64,000 nt of DNA from Pseudomonadota bacterium (GCA_021782495.1 JAJXUV010000004.1:62001-126000), one strand, 5' to 3'. Shown: positions 44,060 to 54,481, numbered from the stretch's first letter. Notes: generated by a model not told the origin, from the sequence alone. Made by a program: numbers and translations.

Positions 44060-44124
44060 ACTGTCATCCCTGCGAAAGCAGGGATCCAGGGTTTGCAACT
44101 GGATCCCTGCTTTCGCAGGGATGA
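44060..44124. repeat. REP-like inverted repeat between era and recO
   Basis: Arms of 27 bp (TGTCATCCCTGCGAAAGCAG and onward) in perfect inverted order around a short core. Each arm also contains its own palindrome CCCTGCGAAAGCAGGG. Repeats of this consensus are widespread in gammaproteobacterial genomes. It could attenuate transcription from era into recO. Confidence 0.9.
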
Positions 44125-44129
44125 CAAAT

Positions 44130-45026
44130 TTACTCATCCACATCATAACCTAACTCTTTTAAATGACGCTCGTCATTAGCCCAACCGGTTTGTACTTTCA
44201 CCCACAATTTTAGAAAAACTTTTTTATCTAATATTTTTTCGATGTCTAATCTTGCTTTGGTGCCGATCTCTTTTAACATCTGCCCGTGTTTTCCAATAAT
44301 GATTTTTTTCTGACTGGCTTTATTCACGACAATCAAGGCTTGAATTTCAACGTTGTTTTTCTTTTCTTTGAACACCTCAATTTGCACCGATAAAGCATAA
44401 GGCAATTCCGCATTTAAATAACGCGTTAATTTTTCACGCACCACTTCTGCCACTGAAAAACGCAAGGAGCGATCCGTGATGTCATCGTCGGCATAATCGT
44501 GGGCTCTTTCAGGCGCTAAAGCCGCGATGATTTTTTGCAAAGCCTCCACACCAATGGCTTTGCGCGCCGACAAAGGCACAATGTCCCGAAAGGGCAATTC
44601 TTTTTGCATTTTTTCTATAAAAGGCAATAACGCTTTTTTATCGTTGACTTCGTCTATTTTGTTGATGGCTAAAATAATCGGCCGTTCTGTGTATTTTAAA
44701 CGTGCCACCACTTGTGCATCGCCGTCGTTAAAATGCAAGGCTTCGACCACCAATACCAAAACATCGACCTCATCTACTACGTGTGAGACCAATCGATTCA
44801 TGTATTGATGCAGAGCTTCTTGTGGCGCTTGTTGCAAGCCCGGCGTATCGATGTACACTATTTGCACTTCATCGATGGTTTTAATACCTAAAATCTGATG
44901 ACGCGTGGTTTGGGGTTTGTGTGAAGTGATGCTGATTTTCTCGCCGACCAAGCGATTTAACAAGGTCGACTTGCCCACATTGGGCCTTCCCACAATCGCA
45001 ACTCTTATTGATCGTTCAACTTTCAT
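44130..45026 (-). CDS. era: GTPase Era
   Basis: 298 aa. G1 GRPNVGKSTLLN (residues 13-24), G3 DTPGL, G4 NKID, and a C-terminal KH domain with IIIGKHGQMLKEIG. Era binds the 3' end of 16S rRNA during 30S assembly. Its start overlaps the end of rnc (ATGA), as in many bacteria. Confidence 0.97.
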   Translation of the reverse strand: MKVERSIRVAIVGRPNVGKSTLLNRLVGEKISITSHKPQTTRHQILGIKTIDEVQIVYIDTPGLQQAPQEALHQYMNRLVSHVVDEVDVLVLVVEALHFNDGDAQVVARLKYTERPIILAINKIDEVNDKKALLPFIEKMQKELPFRDIVPLSARKAIGVEALQKIIAALAPERAHDYADDDITDRSLRFSVAEVVREKLTRYLNAELPYALSVQIEVFKEKKNNVEIQALIVVNKASQKKIIIGKHGQMLKEIGTKARLDIEKILDKKVFLKLWVKVQTGWANDERHLKELGYDVDE

Positions 45027-45703
45027 TTTTTTTGTTTCTCAATCAGGGCCAACAATTGACTCGCCGCTTCTTGCTCCGCTTTACGGCGGGTAGATTCTTT
45101 TGCTTCGGTTTGATAATTCAAACCCTCAATCGTACAAGAAACACTAAAAATTTGTTGGTGCGCTAATCCTTCTACTTTGAGCACTTTATAAGTCGGCAAA
45201 GGAATGCCTTGTGCCTGCGTCCATTCTTGTAAACAAGTTTTGGGATCTTTGGAAGATTTTTTATGGTTTAGACTGTCTAAACGGTTTTTAAACCAAAAAA
45301 CTATTTTTTGTTTACACACTGCCATGCCAGCATCTAAATACAAAGCCCCGATCAATGCTTCAAATGCATCGGCTAAAATGGAACTTCTGTCACGTCCACC
45401 GGATTTTAATTCTCCTTGCCCCAAACGCAAATAAGCACCTAAATTCAATTCTTGTGCGATTTCGGCTAAGGTCACGCCTCTGACTAAATTCGCGCGCAAG
45501 CGACTGAGTTCGCCTTCTTGGGCTGTAGGCTGTTGTAAATACAAAATTTCAGCCATCACAAAGCTGAGAATAGAATCCCCCAAGAATTCCAAGCGTTCAT
45601 AATTCAAATTGCCAACACTGCGATGGCTCAAAGCCCGCACCAATAAATCTGGATCTTTGAAAGAGTAATCGATAATTTTATAAAGCGTTTCAATTTCTAG
45701 CAT
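45023..45703 (-). CDS. rnc: Ribonuclease III
   Basis: 226 aa. The RNase III signature ERLEFLGDSIL (about residues 36-46) carries the catalytic Glu/Asp, with ADAFEALIGALYLD as the second acidic site; a double-stranded RNA-binding domain ends the protein. It processes rRNA and mRNA. Located 8 bp after lepB and overlapping era. Confidence 0.97.
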   Translation of the reverse strand: MLEIETLYKIIDYSFKDPDLLVRALSHRSVGNLNYERLEFLGDSILSFVMAEILYLQQPTAQEGELSRLRANLVRGVTLAEIAQELNLGAYLRLGQGELKSGGRDRSSILADAFEALIGALYLDAGMAVCKQKIVFWFKNRLDSLNHKKSSKDPKTCLQEWTQAQGIPLPTYKVLKVEGLAHQQIFSVSCTIEGLNYQTEAKESTRRKAEQEAASQLLALIEKQKK

Positions 45704-45711
45704 TCTATCCT

Positions 45712-46680
45712 CTACTTTAAACGCTCACCAAAACGAGACCAACGGAACTTTTTGCTTTTGGCATCATAACTCAATAAAATCCATTTAGCTTGACCAACGA
45801 GATTTTCTTCCGGCACAAAGCCCCAAGCGCGACTGTCAAAGCTGTCGTCTCGATTATCGCCCATCGCAAAATACATACCCTTTGGGACCACAAAATCATA
45901 GATATTACTGTCTTCTTTATCGGGATTCACTAAAATTGGGTGTTTAACGCCCAATAGGTTTTCTTCATACACATCTACGGGAATGTCTTCATCATCTTCA
46001 TAATCAATTCCTTTTCCGATGTACCGTTGTGTGGCTTTAACACCATTGATGTACAAGGTTTTATTTTTATACACAATGTGATCGCCCGGCAAACCCACCA
46101 TGCGTTTGACATAATCTATTTTGGGATTGACTGGAAAATGGAACACAACGATATCGCCGCGCTTGGGTTCTCCGATAGGCACCATGCGGGTATTGGTGAT
46201 CGGCAAGCGCAAACCATAACTATATTGGGTAACGATCAGAAAATCATTGGGCAATACCGTGGGTTCCAAAGAACCCGTAGGCACACGATAGGGTTGTACG
46301 ATGAAAGACCGTATCACCAACACGATTAAAAAAACCGAGAAAAAAGAGCGGGAAAATTCGACCAAAGCCGGCATTTTGCGCCCAGCATGCCGTTTCTTGG
46401 CCCACCAAATTTTGTCTAACAGATAAATAATTCCAGTGACAATCGTTGCCACCACCAAAGCGATGGGAAAATAATAACTGAGGTTAAACTGCGATAAAAA
46501 TAGCTTGTAGATCCCATACAATAATAGCACCACAAAAATCACGCGAAAAGATTCAATTAAATGCGGCACTTTATCGACATGACTCAGTCGCCGTTTGGGC
46601 GCCCAATGCAACCAGTCGATCAAACTGATGACAGCGCTCACTAAAAATACGATAGAATAAATTGCCAAACCCTTTGTCAT
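45712..46680 (-). CDS. lepB: Signal peptidase I
   Basis: 322 aa, close to the E. coli length. Two or three N-terminal membrane helices (about 5-22, 45-65 and 95-120) come before the catalytic Ser in [10 protein letters not shown] and the Lys in [30 protein letters not shown] is box E. It cleaves signal peptides of exported proteins such as LolA and the PEBP protein. Overlaps lepA by 4 bp. Confidence 0.97.
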   Translation of the reverse strand: MTKGLAIYSIVFLVSAVISLIDWLHWAPKRRLSHVDKVPHLIESFRVIFVVLLLYGIYKLFLSQFNLSYYFPIALVVATIVTGIIYLLDKIWWAKKRHAGRKMPALVEFSRSFFSVFLIVLVIRSFIVQPYRVPTGSLEPTVLPNDFLIVTQYSYGLRLPITNTRMVPIGEPKRGDIVVFHFPVNPKIDYVKRMVGLPGDHIVYKNKTLYINGVKATQRYIGKGIDYEDDEDIPVDVYEENLLGVKHPILVNPDKEDSNIYDFVVPKGMYFAMGDNRDDSFDSRAWGFVPEENLVGQAKWILLSYDAKSKKFRWSRFGERLK

Positions 46681-48473
46681 TTTTTATGCTCCACTTGTAA
46701 TACCGCCAAAAAGGCTTCTTGAGGAATTTCAACGCGACCCACCATTTTCATACGTTTTTTCCCTGCTTTTTGCTTTTCCAATAGTTTACGTTTGCGCGAA
46801 ACGTCGCCGCCATAACATTTTGCGGTAACATTTTTACGCAGTGCTTTGACTGTTTGTCTGGCAATGATTTGCGAACCGATAGCCGCTTGGATTGCCACAT
46901 CAAACATTTGTCGGGGGATCAAGGTTTGCATTCGTTCCACCAAAGCCTTACCACGATAGTAAGCATTGTCTCGGTGCACAATGATAGACAAAGCATCCAC
47001 TTTTTCGCCATTGATCAGAACGTCTAATTTCACCAAATCAGCCATTTGATAGCGCGCAAAATGGTAATCAAAAGAAGCATAGCCTCGACTCACTGATTTT
47101 AAGCGATCGAAAAAATCCAAAACCACTTCATTTAAAGGAAGCTCGTAAGTCAAAGACACTTGCCGCCCGACGTACAAGAGCTTCACCTGAGAACCTCGCT
47201 TCTCAACACACAAACTGATGACATTGCCGACATATTCTTGAGGCGTCAAAATATTGGCAATCACTATCGGCTCGCGAATTTCACTGACGGTGCCTGGAGG
47301 CGGCAAGTGTGCAGGATTGTCCACGAGGATCACTTCATTTTTGTGCGTCAACACTTCGAACACCACTGTCGGCGCCGTGGTAATCAAATCCAAATCGTAT
47401 TCGCGTTCCAAGCGTTCCTGGATAATTTCCATGTGCAACATGCCTAAGAAACCGCATCGAAAACCAAAGCCCAAAGCCTCAGACGTTTCAGGTTCATAAA
47501 ACAAAGAAGCATCGTTTAAACTTAATTTAGCCAAGGCATCTCTAAAGTCTTCATAATCGTCGGCACTCACTGGAAATAAGCCCGCAAACACTTTGGGTTG
47601 CACCTTTTGAAACCCTGGTAAAGGCTTGTCGGCACTGTGGGTAGCGTGGGTTAAAGTATCCCCCACTGGCGCACCATTGATGTCTTTGATGCTGGCAACG
47701 ATCATGCCCACTTCGCCCGCTGCTAAAGTCGGTTGATCGACTAATTTGGGCGTATAAATCCCCATTTTAGTGACTTCGTATTGCATGCCGGTGGACATCA
47801 CCTTAATTTTATCGCGTAAATGTAGCGTGCCTGCTTTCACACGCACCAAAGAAACGACCCCCAAATAAGGGTCAAACCAGGAATCGATGATCAAGGCTTG
47901 CAAAGGGGCTTCGGTGTCCATCACCGGCGGTGGGATCCGTGCAATCAATTGTTCTAGTAAATCTTCAATCCCCACACCCGTTTTGGCACTGATTTCTAAG
48001 GCATCGCTGGCATCGATGCCGATAATGTCTTCAATTTCTTGACGAACGCGATCGGGCTCGGCTTGAGGCAAATCGATTTTATTCAAAACTGGGATGACTT
48101 CCAAAGATTGTTCGATGGCCGTATAACACACCGCGACCGTTTGAGCTTCTACGCCTTGAGCAGCGTCCACGACCAACAAAGCCCCTTCACAGGCCGATAA
48201 AGACCTGGAAACCTCATAGCTGAAATCCACATGCCCGGGGGTATCGATGAAATTGAGGATATAGGTTTGGCCATCTCGGGCTTTGTAATTCAAACACACG
48301 CTTTGCGCCTTGATGGTAATGCCCCGTTCGCGCTCTAAATCCATGGAATCTAAGACTTGTTCAGCCATTTCGCGGCTGGATAAACCCCCGCACAATTGGA
48401 TTAATCTATCGGATAAAGTCGATTTGCCATGGTCAATGTGGGCTATAATGGAGAAATTGCGAATATTTTTCAT
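46677..48473 (-). CDS. lepA: Elongation factor 4 (LepA)
   Basis: 598 aa translational GTPase of normal length. G1 [14 protein letters not shown] (residues 11-24), [14 protein letters not shown], and the LepA-specific C-terminal domain with [25 protein letters not shown] (in part, about 553-572). It acts on stalled or misassembled ribosomes. First gene of the lepA-lepB-rnc-era run. Confidence 0.98.
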   Translation of the reverse strand: MKNIRNFSIIAHIDHGKSTLSDRLIQLCGGLSSREMAEQVLDSMDLERERGITIKAQSVCLNYKARDGQTYILNFIDTPGHVDFSYEVSRSLSACEGALLVVDAAQGVEAQTVAVCYTAIEQSLEVIPVLNKIDLPQAEPDRVRQEIEDIIGIDASDALEISAKTGVGIEDLLEQLIARIPPPVMDTEAPLQALIIDSWFDPYLGVVSLVRVKAGTLHLRDKIKVMSTGMQYEVTKMGIYTPKLVDQPTLAAGEVGMIVASIKDINGAPVGDTLTHATHSADKPLPGFQKVQPKVFAGLFPVSADDYEDFRDALAKLSLNDASLFYEPETSEALGFGFRCGFLGMLHMEIIQERLEREYDLDLITTAPTVVFEVLTHKNEVILVDNPAHLPPPGTVSEIREPIVIANILTPQEYVGNVISLCVEKRGSQVKLLYVGRQVSLTYELPLNEVVLDFFDRLKSVSRGYASFDYHFARYQMADLVKLDVLINGEKVDALSIIVHRDNAYYRGKALVERMQTLIPRQMFDVAIQAAIGSQIIARQTVKALRKNVTAKCYGGDVSRKRKLLEKQKAGKKRMKMVGRVEIPQEAFLAVLQVEHKK

Positions 48474-48612
48474 GCTATTAGATTAAATAAGCCCTTTTTA
48501 AGGTACAGGCATCATTTTACGACCAAGTCGAGGTAAAGTAAAGGACTTTCATTTTTTAAAAAACCTTATTATAATATGCTGTCCATTTGATAATAGTAAT
48601 AGCGAGGTAAAA

Positions 48613-49311
48613 ATGAGTCTTAAACTGATGCTTGAAAAGATTGCTGAATACCGGAAAGAATTGCCTACAAATTGCATTGTTTTAACACCTCTCCGAGCGC
48701 TTGAGGAAAAAATAAAAGTCATCTCAGCATCCAAAAATAATTCTTGCATTTATGCGAAAATTGAAAAGACTTGGCTGGTTATAGACGGAATTCTTGACTA
48801 CCTTCATGAGAATCCACCCAGCCCATTCACTTTTCATAGCACGAAGGTTAAAACCACGTATGAAGAACGAGTTTTGGCCTTAATGAAAAGAGAGAGCGCC
48901 TATCAGGAAAATAAAAATTTGTGTGAGTCTACGCTTGATTTTTTAAAATCACTCGAACAGATAGACCTCAATCCTTCTAAAAAAGAAAAAGTAGAACCAG
49001 ATATTAGTCCTCTTAAAACAGTGGATTCCATCAAAAAAAATAAAAAAACAGCTCCAGCTTTATGCGTAAAAACCAGGAAATCTCTACAAAATTTCACTTT
49101 TTTGAACTCTAATAATTTGAGGTTTAATAACAATTTATCCGGGATTTCTCGAGAAGAGCAAAACACTTCCATTACAGCTATGGTTGATACGAATTCGATG
49201 CCGTCGCCATCCGCTATTTCCAATCTCGACTTTATCCGGAAGAGAAGCTCAACAAAATCACAAGAAAACACACTTCAGAAGAGGCATCAGGTGGGTTCTA
49301 AAACGTGTTGA
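48613..49311 (+). CDS. Hypothetical protein, effector-like
   Basis: 232 aa, not recognised. The first 115 residues are helical and charged, and the rest is Ser/Asn/Lys-rich and probably disordered (KKNKKT, NSNNLRFNNN, SMPSPS). Ribosome site GAGGT 5 bases before the ATG. A TATAAT box at 48570-48575 without a good -35 lies 38 bp upstream. The plus orientation and style differ from the housekeeping genes on both sides, which suggests an accessory insertion. Confidence 0.6.
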   Translation: MSLKLMLEKIAEYRKELPTNCIVLTPLRALEEKIKVISASKNNSCIYAKIEKTWLVIDGILDYLHENPPSPFTFHSTKVKTTYEERVLALMKRESAYQENKNLCESTLDFLKSLEQIDLNPSKKEKVEPDISPLKTVDSIKKNKKTAPALCVKTRKSLQNFTFLNSNNLRFNNNLSGISREEQNTSITAMVDTNSMPSPSAISNLDFIRKRSSTKSQENTLQKRHQVGSKTC

Positions 49312-49395
49312 ACTAAATCGCTGCTCGCTTCGAAGCCTGATAAAGACGATTAAATGTTAAAAAGCAGATGGTTGTGCGCAAAAAATGCGCATGGT

Positions 49396-49962
49396 TCAGT
49401 TAGACTGTTCTATCTTCTTCAAAAACCGCTGTAGGGCAGCAAAATGCACTTCTGAAAAACTATCGCGAAAAAACAGGAAAAAATGTTGCATTTTATCTTG
49501 GTAAACCCGCACTATAATTAATGTTGGGCCTTGGTGGTGTATTTCAATTTTATGATACATTTTTACCGAAGATTTGAATTGCAATTCTATTTTTCCAGGG
49601 CCTATGAGAATAATTTTTTTAAGTGCGCACAATCGCAGAATACTGAAAATCCCAGCAATCGATACGCTGAATAAAACGAGTCCTAGAATCCACGCTGGCC
49701 AAGTGGTGACATTTTCAAAAATAGCGATGAAGGTGAAGCCATAAATAAAAGTATAGAGCGCTATTAAGCGCTTAGAGGGTTGAAGATCCAGAGCCTGTTG
49801 ACACTGGGTTTGTCGGAGCGAAAAATGAGGGGATCGAGGCAAAATGCCAGAAAATTTGAGGATAATATCGAGAATATTTGACGAAAATTTTCTGATATTT
49901 TGACCGATTCTACTCATTTTGCAGCCGGCAAACCCAGTGTCAACAGGCTCTCTTGTAAGCAA
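49396..49962 (-). CDS. ygfX: YgfX (CptA)-like membrane protein with MITE-derived N-terminus
   Basis: 188 aa as an open frame from a TTG at 49962 that overlaps sdhE. Only residues from about 57 onward look like YgfX: two membrane helices (LIALYTFIYGFTFIAIF and AWILGLVLFSVSIAGIF) and a basic/hydrophobic C-terminal domain. Residues 4-56 are coded by the repeat element at 49791-49951, which carries an open frame through it. No ATG is available in the native part, so the true start is uncertain and the gene may be translated only by coupling to sdhE. Partner of SdhE in the YgfX/YgfY pair. Confidence 0.65.
   Translation of the reverse strand: MLTREPVDTGFAGCKMSRIGQNIRKFSSNILDIILKFSGILPRSPHFSLRQTQCQQALDLQPSKRLIALYTFIYGFTFIAIFENVTTWPAWILGLVLFSVSIAGIFSILRLCALKKIILIGPGKIELQFKSSVKMYHKIEIHHQGPTLIIVRVYQDKMQHFFLFFRDSFSEVHFAALQRFLKKIEQSN
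49791..49951. repeat. GCCTGTTGACA-family MITE-like element at the sdhE/ygfX junction
   Basis: About 160 bp with near-perfect terminal inverted repeats (AGCCTGTTGACACTGGGTTTG and its inverse, arms about 24 bp). It supplies the last codon and TGA of sdhE and the apparent first 50 codons of ygfX. Homologous to 40893-41045, and its ends match 10917-10966. Confidence 0.9.
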
Positions 49963-50197
49963 TGATGGCCTCTACTAATTCGTTGAGTTTGGGATCTTCG
50001 GGCTTTTGGTGAGCAATGAACCATTGATACAAAACAGGATCTTCCGTTTCTAATAAGCGCACAAAGGTCTCTTTTTCATCTTGGCTCAAAGCATCGTAAC
50101 GCGCCTCCAAAAAAGGCAAGAGCAATAAGTCCAGTTCTAACATGCCACGCCGGCATGCCCAATACAATTTTGATTTTTGAGAGATACGATTTGTCAT
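49940..50197 (-). CDS. sdhE: FAD assembly factor SdhE (YgfY/CptB)
   Basis: 85 aa. The conserved WACRRGMLELDLLLLPFLE segment (about residues 13-31) holds the RGM/E residues needed to attach FAD to succinate dehydrogenase flavoprotein. Length is normal. The last residues (RAC) and stop come from the inserted repeat, so the native C-terminus was slightly changed. Divergent from ygfZ, as in other gammaproteobacteria. Confidence 0.94.
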   Translation of the reverse strand: MTNRISQKSKLYWACRRGMLELDLLLLPFLEARYDALSQDEKETFVRLLETEDPVLYQWFIAHQKPEDPKLNELVEAIIAYKRAC

Positions 50198-50267
50198 CAG
50201 TTGCCTTCCTCTATACTAACCTGTTAGAATTATAATCAAATTTTAATATGAATCACTGCAAAATACA

Positions 50268-51227
50268 ATGCAATTTAATCAAGATTTTATAAAATTTTTA
50301 TCTAATTATGGGTTTATCATCCGCGAAGATGATTTATACCACTACACCCCTTCCCCCCAAAAAGATCCTCAAGAACACTCCGAAGAACTGATTATCTGCC
50401 CTTTGTTGCATTGGGTTTGGTTAAAAGTCAGTGGCGAAGACAGGAAAAAATTTCTGCAAGGACAATTGACTTGCGATGTCCATTCTTTAACAGAACACCA
50501 TGGTCATTTAGGCGCGCATTGCAATCGACAAGGCAAAGTGATTGCGACTTTTTACATTTATTGGCGCGATGGCGCTTATTATCTTCATTTGCCACGATCG
50601 GCAGCACAACCCCTGCAAGACGCTTTAAAACAATACGCGAAATTCTCCAAAGTGAATATAGAATACGACGATCTCGATTGGATCAGCGTCGGCATTGCCG
50701 GCAAACACAGTTACAAACCTTTACGTCAATATGTTGGTTTAGAACCGCCCTTGCCGAATCAGCAATGTTTTCACCAAGATGTGTATGTACACCGCGTTCC
50801 GGGCACCATCGATCGCTTTGTTTGCAGTACGCGCTTAAATCAAATGATCCCTTTATGGCAAACTTTTTTGAGCCACAAAGCCACCCTGGCCAATGAAAGC
50901 ATTTGGTCTAAATACGATATTGATCATCGTTTTGCGCACATTCGTTTGAAAACCAGTGGGTTGTTTACCCCCCACGCACTGACTTTACCCGAACACCAAG
51001 GCGTATCCTTTACCAAAGGTTGTTATACCGGCCAAGAAATTGTGGCCAGAATGCATTATTTAGGACGCGCTAGACCAGCATTGTGTTACAGCGCTCACCC
51101 GCTCGATATTTCTTACAGCATTGGTGATACTTTATTAGATGCTCAAAAACAACCGATAGGAACTGTGCTAGAATCTTATATCGATTTCCCCAAAAAAACA
51201 CAGTATTTGTTGGTGGTTTCACAGTGA
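50268..51227 (+). CDS. ygfZ: Folate-binding protein YgfZ
   Basis: 319 aa, GcvT-like fold. The signature KGCYTGQEIVARMHYLG (about residues 249-265) contains the Cys essential for its role in Fe-S cluster assembly or repair with tetrahydrofolate. The N-terminal GEDRKKFLQGQLTCDV region fits the family. Its stop overlaps the lnt start by 4 bp. Confidence 0.95.
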   Translation: MQFNQDFIKFLSNYGFIIREDDLYHYTPSPQKDPQEHSEELIICPLLHWVWLKVSGEDRKKFLQGQLTCDVHSLTEHHGHLGAHCNRQGKVIATFYIYWRDGAYYLHLPRSAAQPLQDALKQYAKFSKVNIEYDDLDWISVGIAGKHSYKPLRQYVGLEPPLPNQQCFHQDVYVHRVPGTIDRFVCSTRLNQMIPLWQTFLSHKATLANESIWSKYDIDHRFAHIRLKTSGLFTPHALTLPEHQGVSFTKGCYTGQEIVARMHYLGRARPALCYSAHPLDISYSIGDTLLDAQKQPIGTVLESYIDFPKKTQYLLVVSQ

Positions 51228-52705
51228 AAAAATGGTACAGCCTCATCTTCGCGGCTTTCTTAGGCGCCCTGCTCCCGCTTGCTTTTGCTCCCCTAGGATT
51301 ATCATTTCTAGCCATCTTAGTCCCTGCTGGTTTGATTTTCGTCTGGGAACACAGTCGTTCAACTCGAGAAGCTTTATTGATGGGTTTTGTCTTTGGCCTG
51401 TTTTTTTTCGCTACCGGTGTTTATTGGATTTATTACAGTATTTATACTTATGGCCACAGCCCTTTGTGGCTCGCTTATTTTCTAATGCTTTTATTATGTT
51501 TGGTATTGGCTTGGTTTCCAGCTGTATTAGGCGCATTATCGCGATTGTTCCCTGCTCCATCTAGCTTTCGTTATTTATTCATTTATCCTTCTTTGTGGGT
51601 TTTATTAGAAGGCATTCGCGCCATCATCGGCACGGGCTTTCCCTGGCTGTCTTTGGGTTACAGTCAAAATAATTCTTTTTTATCGGGATTTGCGCCTTTG
51701 ATTGGCGTTTATGGTTTATCTTGGTTATGCGTTTTTCTAGGGACTTTATTATATATCGCTTATCGACAAAGACGTTTTCTACCACTTTTTATTTTCTTAG
51801 TTATTTATGCCCTAGGTTTTGGTTTAAAACAAATTCAATGGGGAAAAAATAATCCGCCGGCTTTATCGGTTCTTTTGGTGCAAGGCAATGTAACTCAAGA
51901 AGTCAAATGGGATCCCACTCAATTGTCCAATACCATTGAACACTATCTCAATATGACGGAACCTTATTTGGGGAATGCCGATCTCGTCATTTGGCCGGAA
52001 GCGGCCATTCCCACTTTGGTGGATTATGTTAAACCGACTTTAAATCATATGAATGCCGTTTTAAAGCAATATCACATGAATTTGCTAACAGGCATTGTCG
52101 ACGAAGATGCACAACGCAAAGCCTACAATGCTTTGATTTTATTGGGCGACAATCAAGGTCAATATTATAAAAGACATTTGGTTCCCTTTGGAGAATATTT
52201 GCCTTTGGAAAATTGGCTTGCACCTTTATTGGAATATTGGCAATTGCCCAATTCCGATTTGTCTCCAGGTCCTATGAAAACGGAGGATTTAAAAATCAAT
52301 GGCATTGTGATGGCGCCTTTTATTTGCTATGAAATTATTTTTCCGGGCTTGGTTCGACAATCGCTGCCCAAGGCAGAAGTGTTGATCACCATCAGCGACG
52401 ATGCCTGGTTCGGAGATTCTTCGGCTTTGAATCAGCATTTACAAATGGCACAAATGCGATCGCTCGAAATGGCAAGACCGCAATTATTTGTCAGCAACAG
52501 TGGGATCACGGCGCTCATCGATTTTCAAGGTAAAATCGAACAACAATTGCCTATTGACATTGCGCAAGTGCTGCCGGGGGTGATAATGCCGCATCGCGGT
52601 TGGACGCCCTTTATGTATTATGGTTCTTGGCCGGTATGGATTTTATCTACTTTATGTTTGTTATTCAGTGCATATCAAACTAAAGTGTATCATCAACCAA
52701 ATTAG
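51224..52705 (+). CDS. lnt: Apolipoprotein N-acyltransferase
   Basis: 493 aa. Six to seven N-terminal membrane helices precede a nitrilase domain with the catalytic Glu in [11 protein letters not shown], Lys in the [14 protein letters not shown] region, and Cys in [10 protein letters not shown]. It adds the third acyl chain to lipoproteins at the inner membrane, before Lol sorting (lolA at 38583-39233). Its start overlaps ygfZ, and its end overlaps the end of ruvB by 26 bp on the opposite strand. Confidence 0.96.
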   Translation: MKKWYSLIFAAFLGALLPLAFAPLGLSFLAILVPAGLIFVWEHSRSTREALLMGFVFGLFFFATGVYWIYYSIYTYGHSPLWLAYFLMLLLCLVLAWFPAVLGALSRLFPAPSSFRYLFIYPSLWVLLEGIRAIIGTGFPWLSLGYSQNNSFLSGFAPLIGVYGLSWLCVFLGTLLYIAYRQRRFLPLFIFLVIYALGFGLKQIQWGKNNPPALSVLLVQGNVTQEVKWDPTQLSNTIEHYLNMTEPYLGNADLVIWPEAAIPTLVDYVKPTLNHMNAVLKQYHMNLLTGIVDEDAQRKAYNALILLGDNQGQYYKRHLVPFGEYLPLENWLAPLLEYWQLPNSDLSPGPMKTEDLKINGIVMAPFICYEIIFPGLVRQSLPKAEVLITISDDAWFGDSSALNQHLQMAQMRSLEMARPQLFVSNSGITALIDFQGKIEQQLPIDIAQVLPGVIMPHRGWTPFMYYGSWPVWILSTLCLLFSAYQTKVYHQPN

Positions 52706-53759
52706 GGGCTGATAAAATCTGTTCGCTCCCTAACGGTCGCGGTTCGGTGACTGTATTATAAGGTCTTTTCAATCCAAAATGCTGATAAGCTAAATCGGTT
52801 GCTACGCGACCGCGCGCAGTCCGGGCAAGGAATCCTTGTTGGATTAAATAAGGTTCAATCACATCTTCGATGGTGCCCTTTTCTTCGCTCAAAGCGGCCG
52901 CCAAAGTGTCTAAGCCCACCGGACCACCATTGAATTTATGCAATAAATCGGATAAAAATCGTCGATCTAAAATGTCAAAGCCTTTTTTATCGACTTCTAA
53001 CAAATGCAAGGCTTCGCTGGCAATTGATTCCGTGATAATGCCTTCGCCACGCACTTCGGCATAATCGCGTGCACGACGCAACAAGCGATTCGCAATGCGT
53101 GGCGTTCCACGTGAACGGTGCGCAATTTCTTGGGCTGCATTTTTTTCTAAGGTAACATTCAAGATTGCTGACGATCGCACTAAAATATCGGTCAATTCTT
53201 CCGGTGTGTAAAATTGCAATCGATTGACGATACCAAAACGATCGCGCAAAGGCGAAGTCAATAATCCCGCACGCGTGGTGGCACCCACCAAAGTAAAAGG
53301 CGGCAAATCGAGTTTAATGGAACGCGCCCCAGGACCTTCACCAATCATTAAGTCTAATTGATAATCTTCCATGGCAGGATACAAAATTTCTTCAACACTG
53401 GCATTTAAGCGGTGAATTTCGTCAATGAATAAAATGTCATTGGGTTTTAAATTGGTCAGTAAAGCCGCTAGATCGCCTGCTTTTTCTAAGACAGGGCCTG
53501 AAGTTTGCCGCAATTCAGCGCCCATTTCACTGGCAATGATGTTGGCTAAAGTGGTTTTACCCAATCCCGGCGGACCGAAAATTAAAACATGATCTAAGGC
53601 TTCTTGTCTTTGCTTGGCAGCGTTGATAAAAATAGACAATTGCGTTTTAACGGCTGTTTGGCCGGTATAATCTTGTAAATAGCGCGGCCGGATAGCGCGA
53701 TCAAAACGCACGTCTTCATTTCGTTCTGTGGCTGTGATGAAACGATCTTCGTCTAACAT
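52680..53759 (-). CDS. ruvB: Holliday junction helicase RuvB with repeat-derived tail
   Basis: 359 aa AAA+ motor of branch migration. Walker [12 protein letters not shown] (about residues 65-75), Walker [11 protein letters not shown], the arginine finger region and the C-terminal winged helix are intact. The family normally stops soon after HFGLKRP; here about 26 residues follow (from residue 334), of which about nine (TEPRPLGSE) are read from a repeat arm at 52723-52748. Its usual partner ruvA lies 2.3 kb upstream, past an ankyrin gene and a decayed nuclease. No clear Shine-Dalgarno precedes the ATG. Confidence 0.96.
   Translation of the reverse strand: MLDEDRFITATERNEDVRFDRAIRPRYLQDYTGQTAVKTQLSIFINAAKQRQEALDHVLIFGPPGLGKTTLANIIASEMGAELRQTSGPVLEKAGDLAALLTNLKPNDILFIDEIHRLNASVEEILYPAMEDYQLDLMIGEGPGARSIKLDLPPFTLVGATTRAGLLTSPLRDRFGIVNRLQFYTPEELTDILVRSSAILNVTLEKNAAQEIAHRSRGTPRIANRLLRRARDYAEVRGEGIITESIASEALHLLEVDKKGFDILDRRFLSDLLHKFNGGPVGLDTLAAALSEEKGTIEDVIEPYLIQQGFLARTARGRVATDLAYQHFGLKRPYNTVTEPRPLGSEQILSAPNLVDDTL
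52723..52748. repeat. GAGCCGCGACC-family arm inside the ruvB 3' end
   Basis: A 26-bp arm with two or three changes from consensus, lying in frame inside the last 26 codons of ruvB and 18 bp beyond the lnt stop codon. Confidence 0.8.
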
Positions 53760-53765
53760 TTTTGG

Positions 53766-54183
53766 CTAATGTAAAAGTTTTTCACGAAGGGCTTGGATTG
53801 TTTTCAAATCTAAGTTTGTTTGTTCCATGATCGCTTCATTGTCTAGGCCTTGTTGTATTAAGGTAATTGCGTCTAAGGTTTTTGAAATACCTTCGACTTT
53901 GCCCTCGACTTTGCCCTCGATCTTGCCTTTTGCAATTAATTGTGAACCTAAAGTGGCCATGGTATCCTCCAATTCGGATGGTAATTTTTATACAATGCTT
54001 CCATTAATGCCTCGCTGTCTGCGGAAGCACGTATGCATGTCGAAATATAGTATAACATGACCTGCGTACGATGAATATCCACTTTTGCTGGTTTCTCATT
54101 TCCAAATAATTTATTAAAGAATAAACCGGAATTGACAAATAAGGTAAAAAATCCTTTTACATACTGTATCGTATACCTCAGGC
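53766..54183 (-). pseudogene. Decayed Rpn-family (PD-(D/E)XK transposase-like) nuclease, C-terminal part
   Basis: An open frame of 68 codons at 53766-53972 reads LIAKGKIEGKVEGKVEGISK, the Gly-Lys/Glu repeat tail typical of Rpn proteins. Upstream in another frame (to about 54183) I can read LFVNSGLFFNKLFGNEKPAK and later VMLYYIS and SEALMEALYK, which fit the middle of the same family. The frames join near 54000 with a one-base shift, and the N-terminal nuclease half is missing. Rpn nucleases promote recombination and often decay. Some short peptide may still be made. Confidence 0.7.
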
Positions 54184-54266
54184 ATCAAAAAGACCCCATC
54201 CCCCTGTAACTCTTAATGAGCTAATCCCCTAAAAAACCGAATAACTTGCATGCTATAAATACTACG

Positions 54267-54295
54267 TTGACAAAATATTTCTTATTTAGTATTAT
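54267..54295 (+). promoter_or_regulatory. Promoter of the 475-aa ankyrin gene
   Basis: TTGACA (54267-54272), 17-bp spacer, TATTAT (54290-54295): perfect -35, 5/6 -10. It lies about 187 bp upstream of the ATG, again a long leader, as for the ankyrin gene at 300-1619. Confidence 0.6.
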
Positions 54296-54481
54296 AAAAA
54301 AATTATATATTATTCTAACAATGAGCATGGATTTGAAAAAGTTCCAAGGGAAAGCTTTCTTGAAATGATTGAATCTCTAGAGCAATACCCAACATCAATT
54401 CCTATAGAATGTGAAAAGACGAGCAAGCGTAGTGGCTGAATTTTATTTTGTGCATGCTATATTAAAAAGGCGAAAAAATAT

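Noticed and set aside
49396-50197. ygfX-sdhE as a CptAB toxin-antitoxin pair
   Set aside because: SdhE is best supported as a flavinylation factor for succinate dehydrogenase, and the ygfX 5' end is altered by the repeat.
54321-54445. Two tiny frames (16 and 24 codons) in the leader of the 475-aa ankyrin gene
   Set aside because: No convincing ribosome sites; a longer frame covers them and lacks a start, so they look like decayed sequence.
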